DNA of 64,000 nucleotides from the NCBI RefSeq assembly GCF_029623955.1, contig NZ_JARSBP010000002.1, positions 1 to 64,000 of the forward strand, read 5' to 3'. Positions within the stretch are counted from its first letter, which is position 1, and each line of letters begins with the position of its first letter. Both the position numbers and the translations under genes were made by a program. Below the pieces are notes generated by a model. The model was not told where the DNA came from. It did no database searches and saw only the letters and a list, made by a program, of their open reading frames with translations. This document shows, one piece after another, positions 44,527 to 54,132 of the stretch. Source of the stretch: Mycobacterium sp. 236(2023) (lineage in GTDB: Bacteria; Actinomycetota; Actinomycetes; Mycobacteriales; Mycobacteriaceae).

Positions 44527-45282
44527 TCAGGTGCGGTTGAAGCGTGAACCCGTCGCGCCGGTGACCTGATCGCGCGGTCGTACGACGATCAGATCGAGAT
44601 CGACGTGCGACGGCCGGCTCGCCACGAACCCGACGACCTCGGCGATGTCCTCGGCAACCAATGGCGTCACGCCCTGGTAGACCTTGTCGGCGCGCTCCCG
44701 GTCGCCGTCGAACCGATTCAGCGAGAAGTCGGTCTTCACCATTCCGGGCGCAACTTCGGTGAGCCGCACCGGTTTTCCGAGCAGCTCACTGCGCAGGGTG
44801 CGATGCAGCACGCCCTGGGCGTGCTTGGCGGACGTGTAACCGCCACCGTTGTCGTAGATTTCGACGGCGGCGATCGACGTGATCGTGACGATCAGACCGT
44901 CGCCCGAGTCGATCAGCTTGGGCAGCAGCGCACGGGTCACGTGCAGCGTGCCGAGCACGTTTGCCTCCCACATCCAGCGCCAGTTCTCGACGTCCGCGTC
45001 GGAGATCGACTCCAGCCCACGGGCACCGCCGGCGTTGTTGACGAGCACATCCACCCGGTCCAGCCGGCCGGCCATCGCCGCCACTGCCGCCGTATCAGTG
45101 ACGTCCGCCACAATCGCGGTACCGTCGATCTCAGCCGCCAAGGCCTTGATCGGCTCCTCCCGCCGGGCCACGCAGATCACGTGAAAGCCCAGCGCTGCAA
45201 GAGTTCTCGCGGTGGCTTCCCCGATGCCGGCACTGGCTCCGGTGACCACTGCGACTCTGCGGGCGTCTGTTGGCGTCGTCAT
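44527..45282 (-). CDS. Short-chain dehydrogenase (Rv0484c-like)
   Basis: From the ATG at 45282 the protein has 251 residues. It is a classical SDR with TGASAGIGEAT, the NNAGGARG motif, the catalytic Ser in TITSIAAVE and YTSAKHA. The ARR after strand 2 suggests NADP use. It resembles the YdfG/serine 3-dehydrogenase group in the segment NVLGTLHVTRALLPKL. It is divergent from the ROK regulator gene. The substrate is unknown. Confidence 0.88.
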   Translation of the reverse strand: MTTPTDARRVAVVTGASAGIGEATARTLAALGFHVICVARREEPIKALAAEIDGTAIVADVTDTAAVAAMAGRLDRVDVLVNNAGGARGLESISDADVENWRWMWEANVLGTLHVTRALLPKLIDSGDGLIVTITSIAAVEIYDNGGGYTSAKHAQGVLHRTLRSELLGKPVRLTEVAPGMVKTDFSLNRFDGDRERADKVYQGVTPLVAEDIAEVVGFVASRPSHVDLDLIVVRPRDQVTGATGSRFNRT

Positions 45283-45473
45283 GTACGTAACCCTAACCGG
45301 CGTGCTACGTTGACCGCGTGTACCGGAATAGTCAGGCAGTTCTCGCTGCCGCGCGGCGTGCGTGTTGTTGTTGCGCACCCCGCCGCGCCTGACTGCGCCC
45401 GGACTGATTCCAGTCCTGCTGAGTCGCAAGGTGTGGCCCGACCCACCATCCGACTCGAATAAAGGACGATCCT

Positions 45474-46766
45474 GTGACCACCACCCTTCCTCAGCGCCCC
45501 CGCACCTCGTCGGCGAAGCGCGCGAAGTCCACCACCGGCAGTGGTCGCTACCCGCAAGCTCTGCTGCACCACATCGTCGCGCCTGCGCTGCGCGTCCCTG
45601 AGGCCGCCGCCGCCGCGGTGTTCGCTGCCGCCAGGCAGCGCGGCCCCATCGCCCGCGACGTGATCGCGCAGGTCACCGGGCTGAGCATCGCTACCGTGAA
45701 CCGGCAGGTAACGGCCCTGTTGGATGCGGGCCTGCTCCGCGAGCGGGCCGATCTGGCGGTGTCGGGAGCCATCGGCAGGCCCCGGGTGCCCGTCGAGGTC
45801 AACCACGAACCGTTCCTCACCCTCGGCATCCACATCGGCGCCCGCACCACGAGCATCGTCGCCGCCGACCTGTTCGGCCGCACGCTCGACGTCGTCGAGA
45901 CGCCGACGCCGCGCGGGCCTCAGGCCGCTGCGCTGGCCGCGGTCGCGGGCAGCGCACGCCGCTACCTGAGCCGCTGGCACCGGCGCCGCCCGCTGTGGGT
46001 CGGCGTCGCGACAGGCGGCGTCGTCGACAGCTCCACCGGATACCTCGACCATCCCCGGCTGGGTTGGTCTGACGCACCCGTCGGGCCGGTGCTCGCCGAA
46101 TCCCTCGGCCTGCCCGTGTCGGTGGCTTCGCACGTCGACGCGATGGCGGGAGCCGAACTGCTGCTCGGCATGCGTCGCCAACCCACCAAATCGGCGACGA
46201 GCCTGTACATCTACGCCCGCGAGACTGTCGGCTACGCGCTGTCGATCGGGGGGCAGGTGCATTCACCCTCCAGCGGCCCCGGAACAATCGCCACACTGCC
46301 GGTGCGATCCGAACTCCTCGGCGGCACAGGGCAATTGGAGTCCACGGTGAGCGACGAGGCGGTGCTGGTCGCGGCGCGCAAGGCGCGTATCGTCCCGGCC
46401 GACGGTCCGTCCTCGACCGTCACGGCCGTGTTGCGGGCCGCCAGGCAGGGCAACGAGCACGCCGCCGCCCTGCTCGCCGAGCGTGCACGGGTGCTCGGCG
46501 AGGCGGTTGCCCTGCTGCGCGACATGCTCAACCCCGACGACCTCGTGGTGGGTGGCCAGGCCTTCACCGAGCACCCCGAGGGCATGAGCATCGTCGAGTC
46601 GGCATTCGCCGAGCGCTCGGTGCTGGGGCACCGCGACATCCGGGTGACGGCCTTCGGTAACCGGGTCCAGGAGGCGGGCGCGGGCATCGTGTCCCTCGGC
46701 GGGCTGTACGCCGACCCGATCGGCGCGATGCGTCGGGCATCCCGCAGGCCCGAAGTGAGCGCCTGA
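45474..46766 (+). CDS. ROK-family transcriptional regulator (Rv0485-like)
   Basis: The 430-residue protein starts at a GTG with AAAGGA upstream. A winged helix-turn-helix (about residues 55-95: GPIARDVIAQVTGLSIATVNRQVTALLDAGLL) precedes a ROK kinase-like domain from GIHIGARTTSIVAADL. The ROK sugar-binding and Zn motifs are weak: the usual CGxxGC Cys cluster is missing. It is therefore a regulator rather than a kinase. It lies 36 bp before mshA, as Rv0485 lies before Rv0486. Confidence 0.87.
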   Translation: MTTTLPQRPRTSSAKRAKSTTGSGRYPQALLHHIVAPALRVPEAAAAAVFAAARQRGPIARDVIAQVTGLSIATVNRQVTALLDAGLLRERADLAVSGAIGRPRVPVEVNHEPFLTLGIHIGARTTSIVAADLFGRTLDVVETPTPRGPQAAALAAVAGSARRYLSRWHRRRPLWVGVATGGVVDSSTGYLDHPRLGWSDAPVGPVLAESLGLPVSVASHVDAMAGAELLLGMRRQPTKSATSLYIYARETVGYALSIGGQVHSPSSGPGTIATLPVRSELLGGTGQLESTVSDEAVLVAARKARIVPADGPSSTVTAVLRAARQGNEHAAALLAERARVLGEAVALLRDMLNPDDLVVGGQAFTEHPEGMSIVESAFAERSVLGHRDIRVTAFGNRVQEAGAGIVSLGGLYADPIGAMRRASRRPEVSA

Positions 46767-46802
46767 GTTTGGGCCGGGTTCCGGCGGTGTAGACATGTCA
46801 GT

Positions 46803-48119
46803 GTGCGTCTAGCGACCGATCAGTCCGGGCTGCCCAACCCTCGTCGGGTGGCGGTGTTGTCCGTGCACACGTCCCCTCTCGCCCAGCCGGGTACGGGCGA
46901 TGCGGGCGGCATGAACGTCTACGTCCTGCAAACCTCCCTCGAACTGGCCCGCCGCGGCGTCGAGGTCGAGATCTTCACCCGGGCCACCTCGTCGGCCGAT
47001 CAGCCGGTGGTGCCCGTCGCCCCCGGCGTCGTGGTGCGCAATGTGGTGGCAGGGCCGTTCGAGGGGCTCGACAAGAACGACCTGCCCACCCAGCTGTGCG
47101 CATTCACGGCGGGCGTGTTGCGCGCCGAGGCCACCCACGAGCCGGGCTACTACGACATCGTGCACTCCCACTACTGGCTGTCGGGGCAGGTCGGCTGGCT
47201 GGCCGCCGACCGCTGGGCGGTGCCGCTGGTGCACACCGCGCACACTCTGGCCGCCGTCAAGAATGCGTCCCTGGCCGTCGGGGACACCCCGGAGCCGCCG
47301 ATGCGCGCGATCGGTGAGCAGCAGGTGGTCGACGAAGCCGACCGGCTCATCGTCAACACCGAACACGAAGCGCAGCAACTGGTTTCGCTTCACCAGGCCG
47401 ATCCAGCCCGGATCGACGTCGTCCATCCGGGTGTGGATCTGTCGACGTTCACCCCCGGTGACCGCAACGCCGCCCGCGCGGCGCTCGGGCTGGACGCCGA
47501 CGCCCGGATCGTCGCGTTCGTGGGGCGGATCCAGCCGCTGAAAGCTCCGGATGTGCTGTTGCGCGCCGCCGCGCTGCTGCCCGACGTGCAGGTGGTCGTC
47601 GCGGGCGGGCCGTCCGGCTCCGGAATGGCGACGCCGGACAACCTCGTTCGCCTGGCCACCGAGCTGGGTATCACCGACCGCGTGACGTTCCTGCCGCCTC
47701 AGTCCCGCGACGACCTGGTCCGTGTCTACCGGGCCGCCGACATCGTCGCGGTGCCCAGCCACAACGAATCGTTCGGTCTGGTCGCCGTGGAAGCGCAGGC
47801 GTGCGGCACCCCGGTCGTCGCCGCCGCCGTCGGCGGCCTCCCGGTCGCCGTACGCGACGGGGTCACGGGGGCGCTGGTCGACGGTCACGAGCCCGACGCG
47901 TGGGCCAAGACGCTGGATACGGTCTTCGCCGCAGGTCCGCAGAAGCTGGGCGCGGCCGCTGTCGAGCATGCCGCGACGTTCTCGTGGGCGCACACCGTCG
48001 ACGCCCTGCTGGCCGGCTACGGCCGCGCCATCACCGACTACCGCGCCGACCATCAGCCCGCGCTCTCCGCGCAGCGCAGCGGGCGCCGGTTCTCGATGCG
48101 CAGGGGGGTCCGGGCTTGA
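46803..48119 (+). CDS. mshA: D-inositol-3-phosphate glycosyltransferase (mycothiol synthesis)
   Basis: The 438-residue GT4 enzyme transfers GlcNAc from UDP-GlcNAc to inositol 3-phosphate, the first step of mycothiol synthesis. It has the N-terminal [21 protein letters not shown] loop, [13 protein letters not shown], and the UDP-sugar site with [24 protein letters not shown] (E-x7-E) near residue 325. The GTG start is normal. It overlaps the next gene by 4 bp (TTGA). Matches Rv0486. Confidence 0.95.
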   Translation: MRLATDQSGLPNPRRVAVLSVHTSPLAQPGTGDAGGMNVYVLQTSLELARRGVEVEIFTRATSSADQPVVPVAPGVVVRNVVAGPFEGLDKNDLPTQLCAFTAGVLRAEATHEPGYYDIVHSHYWLSGQVGWLAADRWAVPLVHTAHTLAAVKNASLAVGDTPEPPMRAIGEQQVVDEADRLIVNTEHEAQQLVSLHQADPARIDVVHPGVDLSTFTPGDRNAARAALGLDADARIVAFVGRIQPLKAPDVLLRAAALLPDVQVVVAGGPSGSGMATPDNLVRLATELGITDRVTFLPPQSRDDLVRVYRAADIVAVPSHNESFGLVAVEAQACGTPVVAAAVGGLPVAVRDGVTGALVDGHEPDAWAKTLDTVFAAGPQKLGAAAVEHAATFSWAHTVDALLAGYGRAITDYRADHQPALSAQRSGRRFSMRRGVRA

Positions 48120-48619
48120 GCGTCCAGGACGTCATCGAGGCGACTCTGTTGGACAACGACCTCGAGTTCAGCCGCCACGAGGGTGCGGCGGGCGGGCTGC
48201 CCGGTGTCGTCGTCGCGCTGCCCGGCGAGCGCAGGCTCACGACCAACACCATCATGTCCATCGGCGAGCACTCGGTGCGGGTGGAGGCCTTTGTCTGCCG
48301 CAGGCCTGACGAGAATTTCGAAGGCGTCTACAAGTTCCTGCTCAAACGCAACCGCAGGCTCTACGGCGTCGCCTACACGCTCGACAACGTCGGCGACATC
48401 TACCTGGTGGGCCGGATGGCGTTGGAATCGGTGACATCCGACGAAATCGACCGGGTGCTCGGCCAGGTGCTCGAAGCGGTCGACGCGGACTTCAATACGT
48501 TGCTGGAGTTGGGTTTTCGTACGTCCATCCAGAAGGAATGGGAGTGGCGGGTCTCCCGCGGCGAGTCGCTGAAGAACCTGCAGGCGTTCACACATCTCAT
48601 CGACGACGGCGACGACTGA
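48116..48619 (+). CDS. YbjN domain protein (Rv0487-like)
   Basis: The 167-residue protein starts at a TTG overlapping the mshA stop, with a GGGGGG ribosome site. It shows the YbjN pattern: [39 protein letters not shown] in order, [15 protein letters not shown], and a C-terminal [14 protein letters not shown]. YbjN proteins resemble type III secretion chaperones in fold, but the role here is unknown. Coupling to mshA suggests shared expression. The LysE-like gene Rv0488, which follows in M. tuberculosis, is absent. Confidence 0.85.
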   Translation: MSVQDVIEATLLDNDLEFSRHEGAAGGLPGVVVALPGERRLTTNTIMSIGEHSVRVEAFVCRRPDENFEGVYKFLLKRNRRLYGVAYTLDNVGDIYLVGRMALESVTSDEIDRVLGQVLEAVDADFNTLLELGFRTSIQKEWEWRVSRGESLKNLQAFTHLIDDGDD

Positions 48620-48645
48620 ACACCTCGCGTGAGAGGATTTCTCCC

Positions 48646-49398
48646 ATGGCAGATACCGCGACTCTGATCCTGCTCCGCCACGGCGAAAGCCAGTGGAACG
48701 CGTCGAACCAGTTCACCGGATGGGTCGACGTGGACCTCACCGACAGGGGTCGGGCCGAAGCCGTGCGAGCGGGGGAGCTCATCAAGACGCAGGACCGTCT
48801 GCCCGACGTCCTCTACACGTCGCTGCTGAGGCGCGCGATCACGACGGCCAACGTCGCGCTCGACACGGCCGACCGCCACTGGATCCCGGTGCATCGCGAC
48901 TGGCGTCTCAACGAACGGCACTACGGCGCACTGCAGGGCCTGAACAAGGCCGAGACGAAGGCGAAGTACGGCGACGAACAGTTCATGGCGTGGCGGCGCA
49001 GCTACGACACCCCGCCGCCGCCGATCGAGCCCGGTTCGGAGTTCAGCCAGGACGGTGACCCGCGCTACGCCGACATCGAGGGCGGCGCACCGCTGACCGA
49101 GTGCCTCAAGGACGTCGTCGACCGGTTCGTGCCGTATTTCACTGAAGTCATCGTCCCTGACCTGAAAGCCGGTAAGACCGTGCTGATCGCGGCGCACGGC
49201 AATTCGCTGAGGGCTCTGGTCAAGTATCTGGACGGGATGTCCGACGAGGATGTCGTCGGCCTCAACATTCCTACCGGTATCCCGCTGCGCTACGACCTCG
49301 ACGCGGATCTCAAGCCGACGGTGGCCGGTGGCAGCTACCTCGATCCGCATGCGGCGGCGGCCGGGGCGGCGGCGGTGGCCGCGCAGGGCGCCAAGTAA
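48646..49398 (+). CDS. gpmA: 2,3-bisphosphoglycerate-dependent phosphoglycerate mutase
   Basis: The 250-residue glycolytic enzyme interconverts 3- and 2-phosphoglycerate. The phospho-His is His12 in [10 protein letters not shown], followed by [23 protein letters not shown] and the second His in [16 protein letters not shown]. The C-terminal [11 protein letters not shown] and an Ala/Gly tail follow. It is adjacent to senX3-regX3 as in Rv0489-Rv0491. Confidence 0.97.
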   Translation: MADTATLILLRHGESQWNASNQFTGWVDVDLTDRGRAEAVRAGELIKTQDRLPDVLYTSLLRRAITTANVALDTADRHWIPVHRDWRLNERHYGALQGLNKAETKAKYGDEQFMAWRRSYDTPPPPIEPGSEFSQDGDPRYADIEGGAPLTECLKDVVDRFVPYFTEVIVPDLKAGKTVLIAAHGNSLRALVKYLDGMSDEDVVGLNIPTGIPLRYDLDADLKPTVAGGSYLDPHAAAAGAAAVAAQGAK

Positions 49399-49426
49399 CG
49401 CGTCGCCCTCGCGTGCGGCAAACGGC

Positions 49427-49519
49427 GGGTGAACAGCGGGGGGCGAGCTCCCGAACATCCGTCTTTGGCTTTGTGACTTGTCCCGTTTTGGCCGCACGCT
49501 GCTGGGATGACGTTCACCC
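49427..49519. promoter_or_regulatory. Candidate RegX3 boxes before senX3
   Basis: GGGTGAAC (49427-49434) and its exact reverse complement GTTCACCC (49512-49519) flank the senX3 promoter region. RegX3/PhoB-type regulators bind GTTCA(C/T)C-like boxes and RegX3 autoregulates this operon in mycobacteria. Confidence 0.5.
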
Positions 49520-49537
49520 AATGCGTACGCTTTGCGC

Positions 49538-50743
49538 GTGAGTGTCGTATCGGCGCTGCTTCTCGCAGCGGTGGTGGCACTGCTCGCGTTGTCGATCGGT
49601 GCGGCGATCGGAGTCCGGGTGGCGCCCCGACTTCTGGAACGCCAGCAGCGGCGTTCCGCCGAACAGTCGGGTATCACGGTCTCGCGGATGCTCGAGCACA
49701 TCGTCTCGCAGTCACCGGTCGGGATCGTGGTCGTCGACACCTTCCGTGACGTGGTCTACATCAACGAACGTGCCCAGGAGCTGGGCCTGGTGCGTGAGCG
49801 CCTGCTCGACGACCGGGCCTGGGCGGCCGCAGAGCGCACCCTCGCGACCGGTGAGTCGGGCGGGTTCGACCTGTCGCCCCGCAAACCCACCAGGTCCGGG
49901 CGGTCCGGGCTTTCGGTGCGCGGACGCGTCAGCCTGCTGACAGAAGAGGACCGCAGGTTCGCCGTCGTCTACGTCGACGACCAGTCCGAGCACGCCCGGA
50001 TGGAGGCGACCCGGCGCGACTTCGTGGCCAACGTCAGCCACGAGCTCAAGACGCCCGTCGGCGCGGTGGGGGTGCTCGCCGAAGCGGTGCTCGCGTCTGC
50101 CGATGACCCCGAGACCGTCAAGCACTTCGCCGAGAAGATGGTCACCGAATCCAACCGTCTGGCCAACATGGTGGGTGAATTGATCGAGCTGTCCCGGCTG
50201 CAGGGCGGGGAGCGACTGCCCGACCTCGGCGAGGTCGACGTCGACACCGTCGTCTCCGAAGCGCTGTCCCGGCACAAGGTCGCCGCCGACAACGCCGACA
50301 TCGCCATCACCACCGACGCACCCACCGGCTACCGGGTGATGGGTGATCAGACGCTGCTGGTGACCGCGATCGCCAATTTGGTTTCCAACGCAATTGCTTA
50401 CTCGCCCAACGGATCTGCGGTGTCGATCAGCCGCCGCCGTCGCGGCGAGAACATCGAGATCGCGGTCACCGACCGCGGTATCGGCATCGCACCCGCCGAC
50501 CAGGAGCGGGTATTCGAACGATTCTTCCGCGTCGACAAGGCGCGGTCCCGGGCCACTGGCGGCACCGGGTTGGGGCTGGCGATCGTCAAACACGTCGCGG
50601 CCAATCACAACGGCTCCATCAGGCTGTGGAGCCAACCGGGGACGGGGTCGACCTTCACCATGTCGATTCCTGCTGCCATCCCGCAACATCTGCGCGGCGA
50701 CGATGCCGACGATGCCGACGATCTTGCCGACCGAGAGGACTGA
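49538..50743 (+). CDS. senX3: Phosphate-responsive sensor histidine kinase
   Basis: The 401-residue kinase (GTG start at 49538; an in-frame TTG lies at 49532) has one or two N-terminal membrane segments (about 2-25). A PAS-like domain covers about 50-150, and the HisKA domain has the phospho-acceptor His168 in [11 protein letters not shown]. The ATPase domain has N ([11 protein letters not shown]), G1 ([10 protein letters not shown]) and G2 ([13 protein letters not shown]) boxes. With RegX3 it governs phosphate-starvation genes, responding through the Pst/PhoU system. Confidence 0.96.
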   Translation: MSVVSALLLAAVVALLALSIGAAIGVRVAPRLLERQQRRSAEQSGITVSRMLEHIVSQSPVGIVVVDTFRDVVYINERAQELGLVRERLLDDRAWAAAERTLATGESGGFDLSPRKPTRSGRSGLSVRGRVSLLTEEDRRFAVVYVDDQSEHARMEATRRDFVANVSHELKTPVGAVGVLAEAVLASADDPETVKHFAEKMVTESNRLANMVGELIELSRLQGGERLPDLGEVDVDTVVSEALSRHKVAADNADIAITTDAPTGYRVMGDQTLLVTAIANLVSNAIAYSPNGSAVSISRRRRGENIEIAVTDRGIGIAPADQERVFERFFRVDKARSRATGGTGLGLAIVKHVAANHNGSIRLWSQPGTGSTFTMSIPAAIPQHLRGDDADDADDLADRED

Positions 50744-50750
50744 TACATCG

Positions 50751-51437
50751 ATGACCAGCGTGCTGATCGTGGAGGACGAGGAGTCCTTGGCGGATCCCCT
50801 GGCCTTCCTCCTCCGTAAAGAAGGTTTCGAAGCCACGGTGGTGGCCGACGGGCCTTCGGCCCTTGCCGAGTTCGAACGTGCCGGCGCCGACATCGTGCTG
50901 CTCGATCTCATGCTGCCCGGGATGAGCGGTACCGACGTCTGCAAACAGCTGCGGTCCCGCTCCAGCGTCCCGGTGATCATGGTGACCGCGCGCGACAGCG
51001 AGATCGACAAGGTCGTCGGGCTGGAACTCGGCGCTGATGACTACGTCACGAAGCCGTACTCGGCGCGCGAGCTCATCGCCCGGATCCGCGCCGTGCTGCG
51101 TCGCGGCTCCGACGCCGAGGACACCGGGATCGCCGACGGCGTGCTGGAGGCCGGGCCGGTGCGCATGGACGTCGAGCGTCACGTGGTCAGCGTCAACGGC
51201 AGGCCGGTCACCCTGCCTCTGAAAGAGTTCGACCTACTCGAATACCTGATGCGCAACAGCGGCCGGGTGCTGACGCGCGGCCAGCTCATCGACCGGGTGT
51301 GGGGCGCCGACTACGTCGGGGACACCAAAACGCTCGACGTGCACGTGAAGCGGTTGCGTAGCAAGATCGAGGCCGACCCGGCAAACCCGGTCCACCTGGT
51401 CACCGTCCGCGGGCTGGGGTACAAGCTCGAAGGCTGA
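50751..51437 (+). CDS. regX3: OmpR-family response regulator
   Basis: The 228-residue regulator has a receiver domain with acidic pocket Glu8/Asp9, phospho-acceptor Asp52 in LLDLMLPG and Lys in VTKPYS. The winged-helix DNA-binding domain (about 130-225) has LPLKEFDLLEYLMRN and DVHVKRLRSKIE. It starts only 7 bp after senX3; the intergenic MIRU repeats of M. tuberculosis are absent. It is the partner of SenX3 in phosphate control. Confidence 0.97.
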   Translation: MTSVLIVEDEESLADPLAFLLRKEGFEATVVADGPSALAEFERAGADIVLLDLMLPGMSGTDVCKQLRSRSSVPVIMVTARDSEIDKVVGLELGADDYVTKPYSARELIARIRAVLRRGSDAEDTGIADGVLEAGPVRMDVERHVVSVNGRPVTLPLKEFDLLEYLMRNSGRVLTRGQLIDRVWGADYVGDTKTLDVHVKRLRSKIEADPANPVHLVTVRGLGYKLEG

Positions 51438-51459
51438 GTTTCTGCTCAGATGTCGCTGT

Positions 51460-51492
51460 GAGCGGCAGTCGTCGATGACGGCTGCCGCTCAT
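51460..51492 (+). terminator. Hairpin after regX3
   Basis: TGAGCGGCAG (51460-51469) pairs perfectly with CTGCCGCTCA (51483-51492) across a 13-nt loop, 22 bp after the regX3 stop. No T-tract follows; it is the likely 3' end of the senX3-regX3 transcript. Confidence 0.7.
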
Positions 51493-51583
51493 CTGCGTTT
51501 CCCACCGACGGCCACCCGTCACGATTCTTTGCTGTAAAGCAGACAGCGATCCAGGATGGCATCCGCGATGGCACGATGATGCC

Positions 51584-51599
51584 TGTGATCTTGATCACA
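51584..51599. promoter_or_regulatory. Perfect CRP/FNR-type palindrome
   Basis: TGTGATCTTGATCACA matches the CRP consensus TGTGA-N6-TCACA exactly and is a perfect palindrome. It lies 345 bp before the first glycan-cluster gene and 146 bp after regX3. Mycobacterial CRP (Rv3676 type) uses this consensus. Confidence 0.75.
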
Positions 51600-51928
51600 C
51601 CGCCGAGGTTGGAATGCGCTCGAATAGTGTTAGCCGGAGGGGTGCTTCGCTGCTCTCGCCATAGAGGCGGTTGGACTTGCCTTACGGCAGATCTTGTTGC
51701 GAATTATGCAGTACAGACGTGTTGATTTGGCTGTTCGTGTTGTTGCCCTTCCTGCATGGCCGGTAGCCTTTGCTGATCGCAAATATTGTCTACGCCTGTC
51801 ATTTCGAGACGGTGATAAAGTCACACCTCGGTCCCGCGCGCGCAAACCGGCGGATCGCCATTGAGCGAATGAATGGCAATTTGCGATCGCGGCGATTCGA
51901 CGAGATGTCCGTCAGAGGGGAGCTGAGC

Positions 51929-52819
51929 GTGGCCGAAGCAACGGCTCAGGGCGCCTCCCGGTCGGCCACCCTCGTGTCGGTCTGCATCCCCGCATACCAG
52001 GCCGAGAAACATCTCAAGGTCACGCTGGACAGCGTGTTGGCCCAAACCCATCCGAATCTCGAGATCCTCGTGGTCGACAACAACAGCACGGACGGCACCG
52101 CCGACATTCTCGGCCGGCTCGACGATCCGCGCCTCCGGGTGGTCAGGAACGCCACCACGGTGTCGATGGTGGACAACTTCAACATCGCGATCCGCGAAAG
52201 CCGGGGTGACTACGTCAAGCTCGTGTGCGCCGACGACACCCTGATGCCGGACTGCGCACAGGTCCAGGCGGCGGCGCTCGACGCGGCAGCCGAGGTGACG
52301 CTCGTGTCCGCGCGCACGGACTTCATCGACGACGACGGCAGGATGATGAGGCCCGCCCGCGGGCTTCGCAAGATCGTGGGCAGGCAACCCGCCAACCACG
52401 TGGTGCGCCGCATCATCCGCAGCGGCACCAACCCGATCGGGCCGCCCGTTGCGGCGATGTTCCGGCGCTCCGACTTCGACCGCTGCGGCGGATTCCAGCC
52501 CGTCACCTCATTCCTGAGCGAGCTCGACCTGTGGGTGCGGCTGCTCGCCCTCGGGGAGTTCCATGGTGTGCCGAAGACGTTGGCGGCCTTCCGGATCGCC
52601 AGTGAATCCACGACGGCGCTCACCTCGGCCCGGTCCCAACTCGGGCAGATACTGGGCTTCGCCGACAAGGTCGCCGCCGACCCAGCCTGGAACGTGACCG
52701 CCGCCGACCGGTTGTGGGGTCGGCTGTGCGCCTACGACATGCAGGCGCGGCGCACCGGCCTGTACGCGCTGAGCACGTTGCGCAGCGCCCGCAGGCGGAC
52801 GAGCGCGCAGGTGACATGA
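51929..52819 (+). CDS. Family 2 glycosyltransferase
   Basis: From the GTG at 51929, which has GAGGGGAG 6 nt upstream, the protein has 296 residues; the frame is open back to 51770 with weaker starts. The GT-A fold is clear: VSVCIPAYQAEKHLKVTLDSVLAQT, the VVDNNSTDGTADIL nucleotide site, and the metal motif in KLVCADDTLMPD near residue 97. The acceptor region includes FLSELDLWVRLL. It would add a sugar to a lipid or glycan acceptor at the inner face of the membrane. It is the first gene of the cluster and overlaps the flippase gene by 4 bp. Confidence 0.9.
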   Translation: MAEATAQGASRSATLVSVCIPAYQAEKHLKVTLDSVLAQTHPNLEILVVDNNSTDGTADILGRLDDPRLRVVRNATTVSMVDNFNIAIRESRGDYVKLVCADDTLMPDCAQVQAAALDAAAEVTLVSARTDFIDDDGRMMRPARGLRKIVGRQPANHVVRRIIRSGTNPIGPPVAAMFRRSDFDRCGGFQPVTSFLSELDLWVRLLALGEFHGVPKTLAAFRIASESTTALTSARSQLGQILGFADKVAADPAWNVTAADRLWGRLCAYDMQARRTGLYALSTLRSARRRTSAQVT

Positions 52820-54132
52820 TCGAGCGCGCCGAACGCAACATGCGGGTCAACACCCTGGCACTCATCGTGTCCACCGCTTCGACAGGTGTTCTGGGACTGG
52901 CCTTCTGGGCCGTCGTCGCGCGGCTGTTCCCCGCTCAGGAAGTGGGGCTCGCCTCGGCGCTCATCACATCGGCGGTGCTGCTCTCGACGATGTCGACCCT
53001 CGGCATCGATGTGCTCTACGAACGCTTCCTCCCGGTCGCGGGAACCCGCGCGCCGTTTCTGCTGCGCCGGGGATTCCTGCTCGTCGCCGGGGCAGGCATT
53101 CTCGTCGGAACGGTCCTGGTGGCCGTCGGCCCCAGAGACCCGATGTTCCAATCCAGCTGGGCCATGGCCACTTTCCCGCTGATGGTGCTGACGTTGGCGG
53201 TGTTCGCGCTGCTCGACAAGACGGCAGCGGGCCTCGGCGTGGCGCGCTGGGCCGCGGTGAAGAACCTGGCCCATGCCGCTGCGAAACTCGGGGCGGTTGC
53301 GGCGCTGGCGATCTGGGAACAAGCCGTCACGATCGTGCTGTGCTGGACGCTGACCGCAGCCGTCGCGGCGTTGTGCACCTACGTCGTGCTGCACCGCCGC
53401 ATCCGGAGCCACCCCCGCTGGCAACAGGAGGCGGATCTGCCACCGACCCGGCAGTTGTGGTCCTACTTCGGATCGTCGTTCGGCATCGCGTCGCTGTGGT
53501 CCATCGGACCGCTGGTCGTTCCGCTGATCGTCGTGACTCAGATCGGTCCCGTGGCCAACGCGCACTTCGCGGTCACCTGGGCGATGGTCAGCGCGCTGTA
53601 TCTGATGATGCATCTGGTCGTCAGCCCCTACGTGGCGGAGGTGGCCGCCCATCCCGGACAGGTCCGCAACCTGACGTGGCGCATGGTCGGCATGCTCGGT
53701 GCGGTGGCGGTCGCCGCGTCGGCCGGTCTGCTCCTGGTGGGGCCGTTCATGCTCAGCCTCGCCGGTGACGAGTACCGCGCCGAGGGTGTGGATCTGCTGT
53801 TCCTGGCGGCGGCATTCCTGCCGCTCTCGGCTGTCGCCGCTGCGTTCGAAGGCTTCGCCCGCGTGCAACGCAAGTTGGCGCTCTACCTGTCGGTGCAGGC
53901 TCTGGTGACAGCGGTGATCGTGATCGGGTCATGGTTCGGGACACGTGAACTCGGCGTGACGGGCGTCGGCTGGGCGTACCTGGCCGCCGAAGGACTGTCG
54001 GCGGTGATTCTGATCGGTCCGGCCGTCGCGTGGCTGCGCAGGGTGGGACGGGACCCTGCGGCGGTGCCGCCGCCCGACGTCGACGACGCCACGCCCACGA
54101 TCGACCGAATCCAGGAGGGGTACACGCAATGA
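52816..54132 (+). CDS. Wzx-like polysaccharide flippase (MOP superfamily)
   Basis: The 438-residue integral membrane protein has about 12 hydrophobic segments from residue 12 onward. The MOP-type N-terminus (STASTGVLGLAFWAVVARLFPAQEVGLASALI) is characteristic of Wzx/RfbX-like exporters. It would flip a lipid-linked sugar across the membrane. Its ATG overlaps the glycosyltransferase stop (ATGA) and its stop overlaps the methyltransferase start, so it is part of one operon. No Wzy-type polymerase was found, which suggests export of a short unit rather than a polymer. Confidence 0.88.
   Translation: MIERAERNMRVNTLALIVSTASTGVLGLAFWAVVARLFPAQEVGLASALITSAVLLSTMSTLGIDVLYERFLPVAGTRAPFLLRRGFLLVAGAGILVGTVLVAVGPRDPMFQSSWAMATFPLMVLTLAVFALLDKTAAGLGVARWAAVKNLAHAAAKLGAVAALAIWEQAVTIVLCWTLTAAVAALCTYVVLHRRIRSHPRWQQEADLPPTRQLWSYFGSSFGIASLWSIGPLVVPLIVVTQIGPVANAHFAVTWAMVSALYLMMHLVVSPYVAEVAAHPGQVRNLTWRMVGMLGAVAVAASAGLLLVGPFMLSLAGDEYRAEGVDLLFLAAAFLPLSAVAAAFEGFARVQRKLALYLSVQALVTAVIVIGSWFGTRELGVTGVGWAYLAAEGLSAVILIGPAVAWLRRVGRDPAAVPPPDVDDATPTIDRIQEGYTQ

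Larger units (their letters stand above)
51438..51928. other. Long AT-richer leader region of the glycan cluster
   Basis: This 491-bp stretch is visibly less GC-rich than its surroundings, especially 51520-51850. It holds the regX3 hairpin, a perfect CRP-type site (51584-51599) and a second, imperfect GTGA-N5-TCAC element (51812-51824). No convincing gene was found. It marks the left boundary of an accessory cluster. Confidence 0.7.

Noticed and set aside
51630..51845. 71-codon minus-strand frame in the leader of the glycan cluster
   Set aside because: No good ribosome site, Arg/Ser/Thr-rich shadow composition and no family; kept as unexplained AT-richer DNA.
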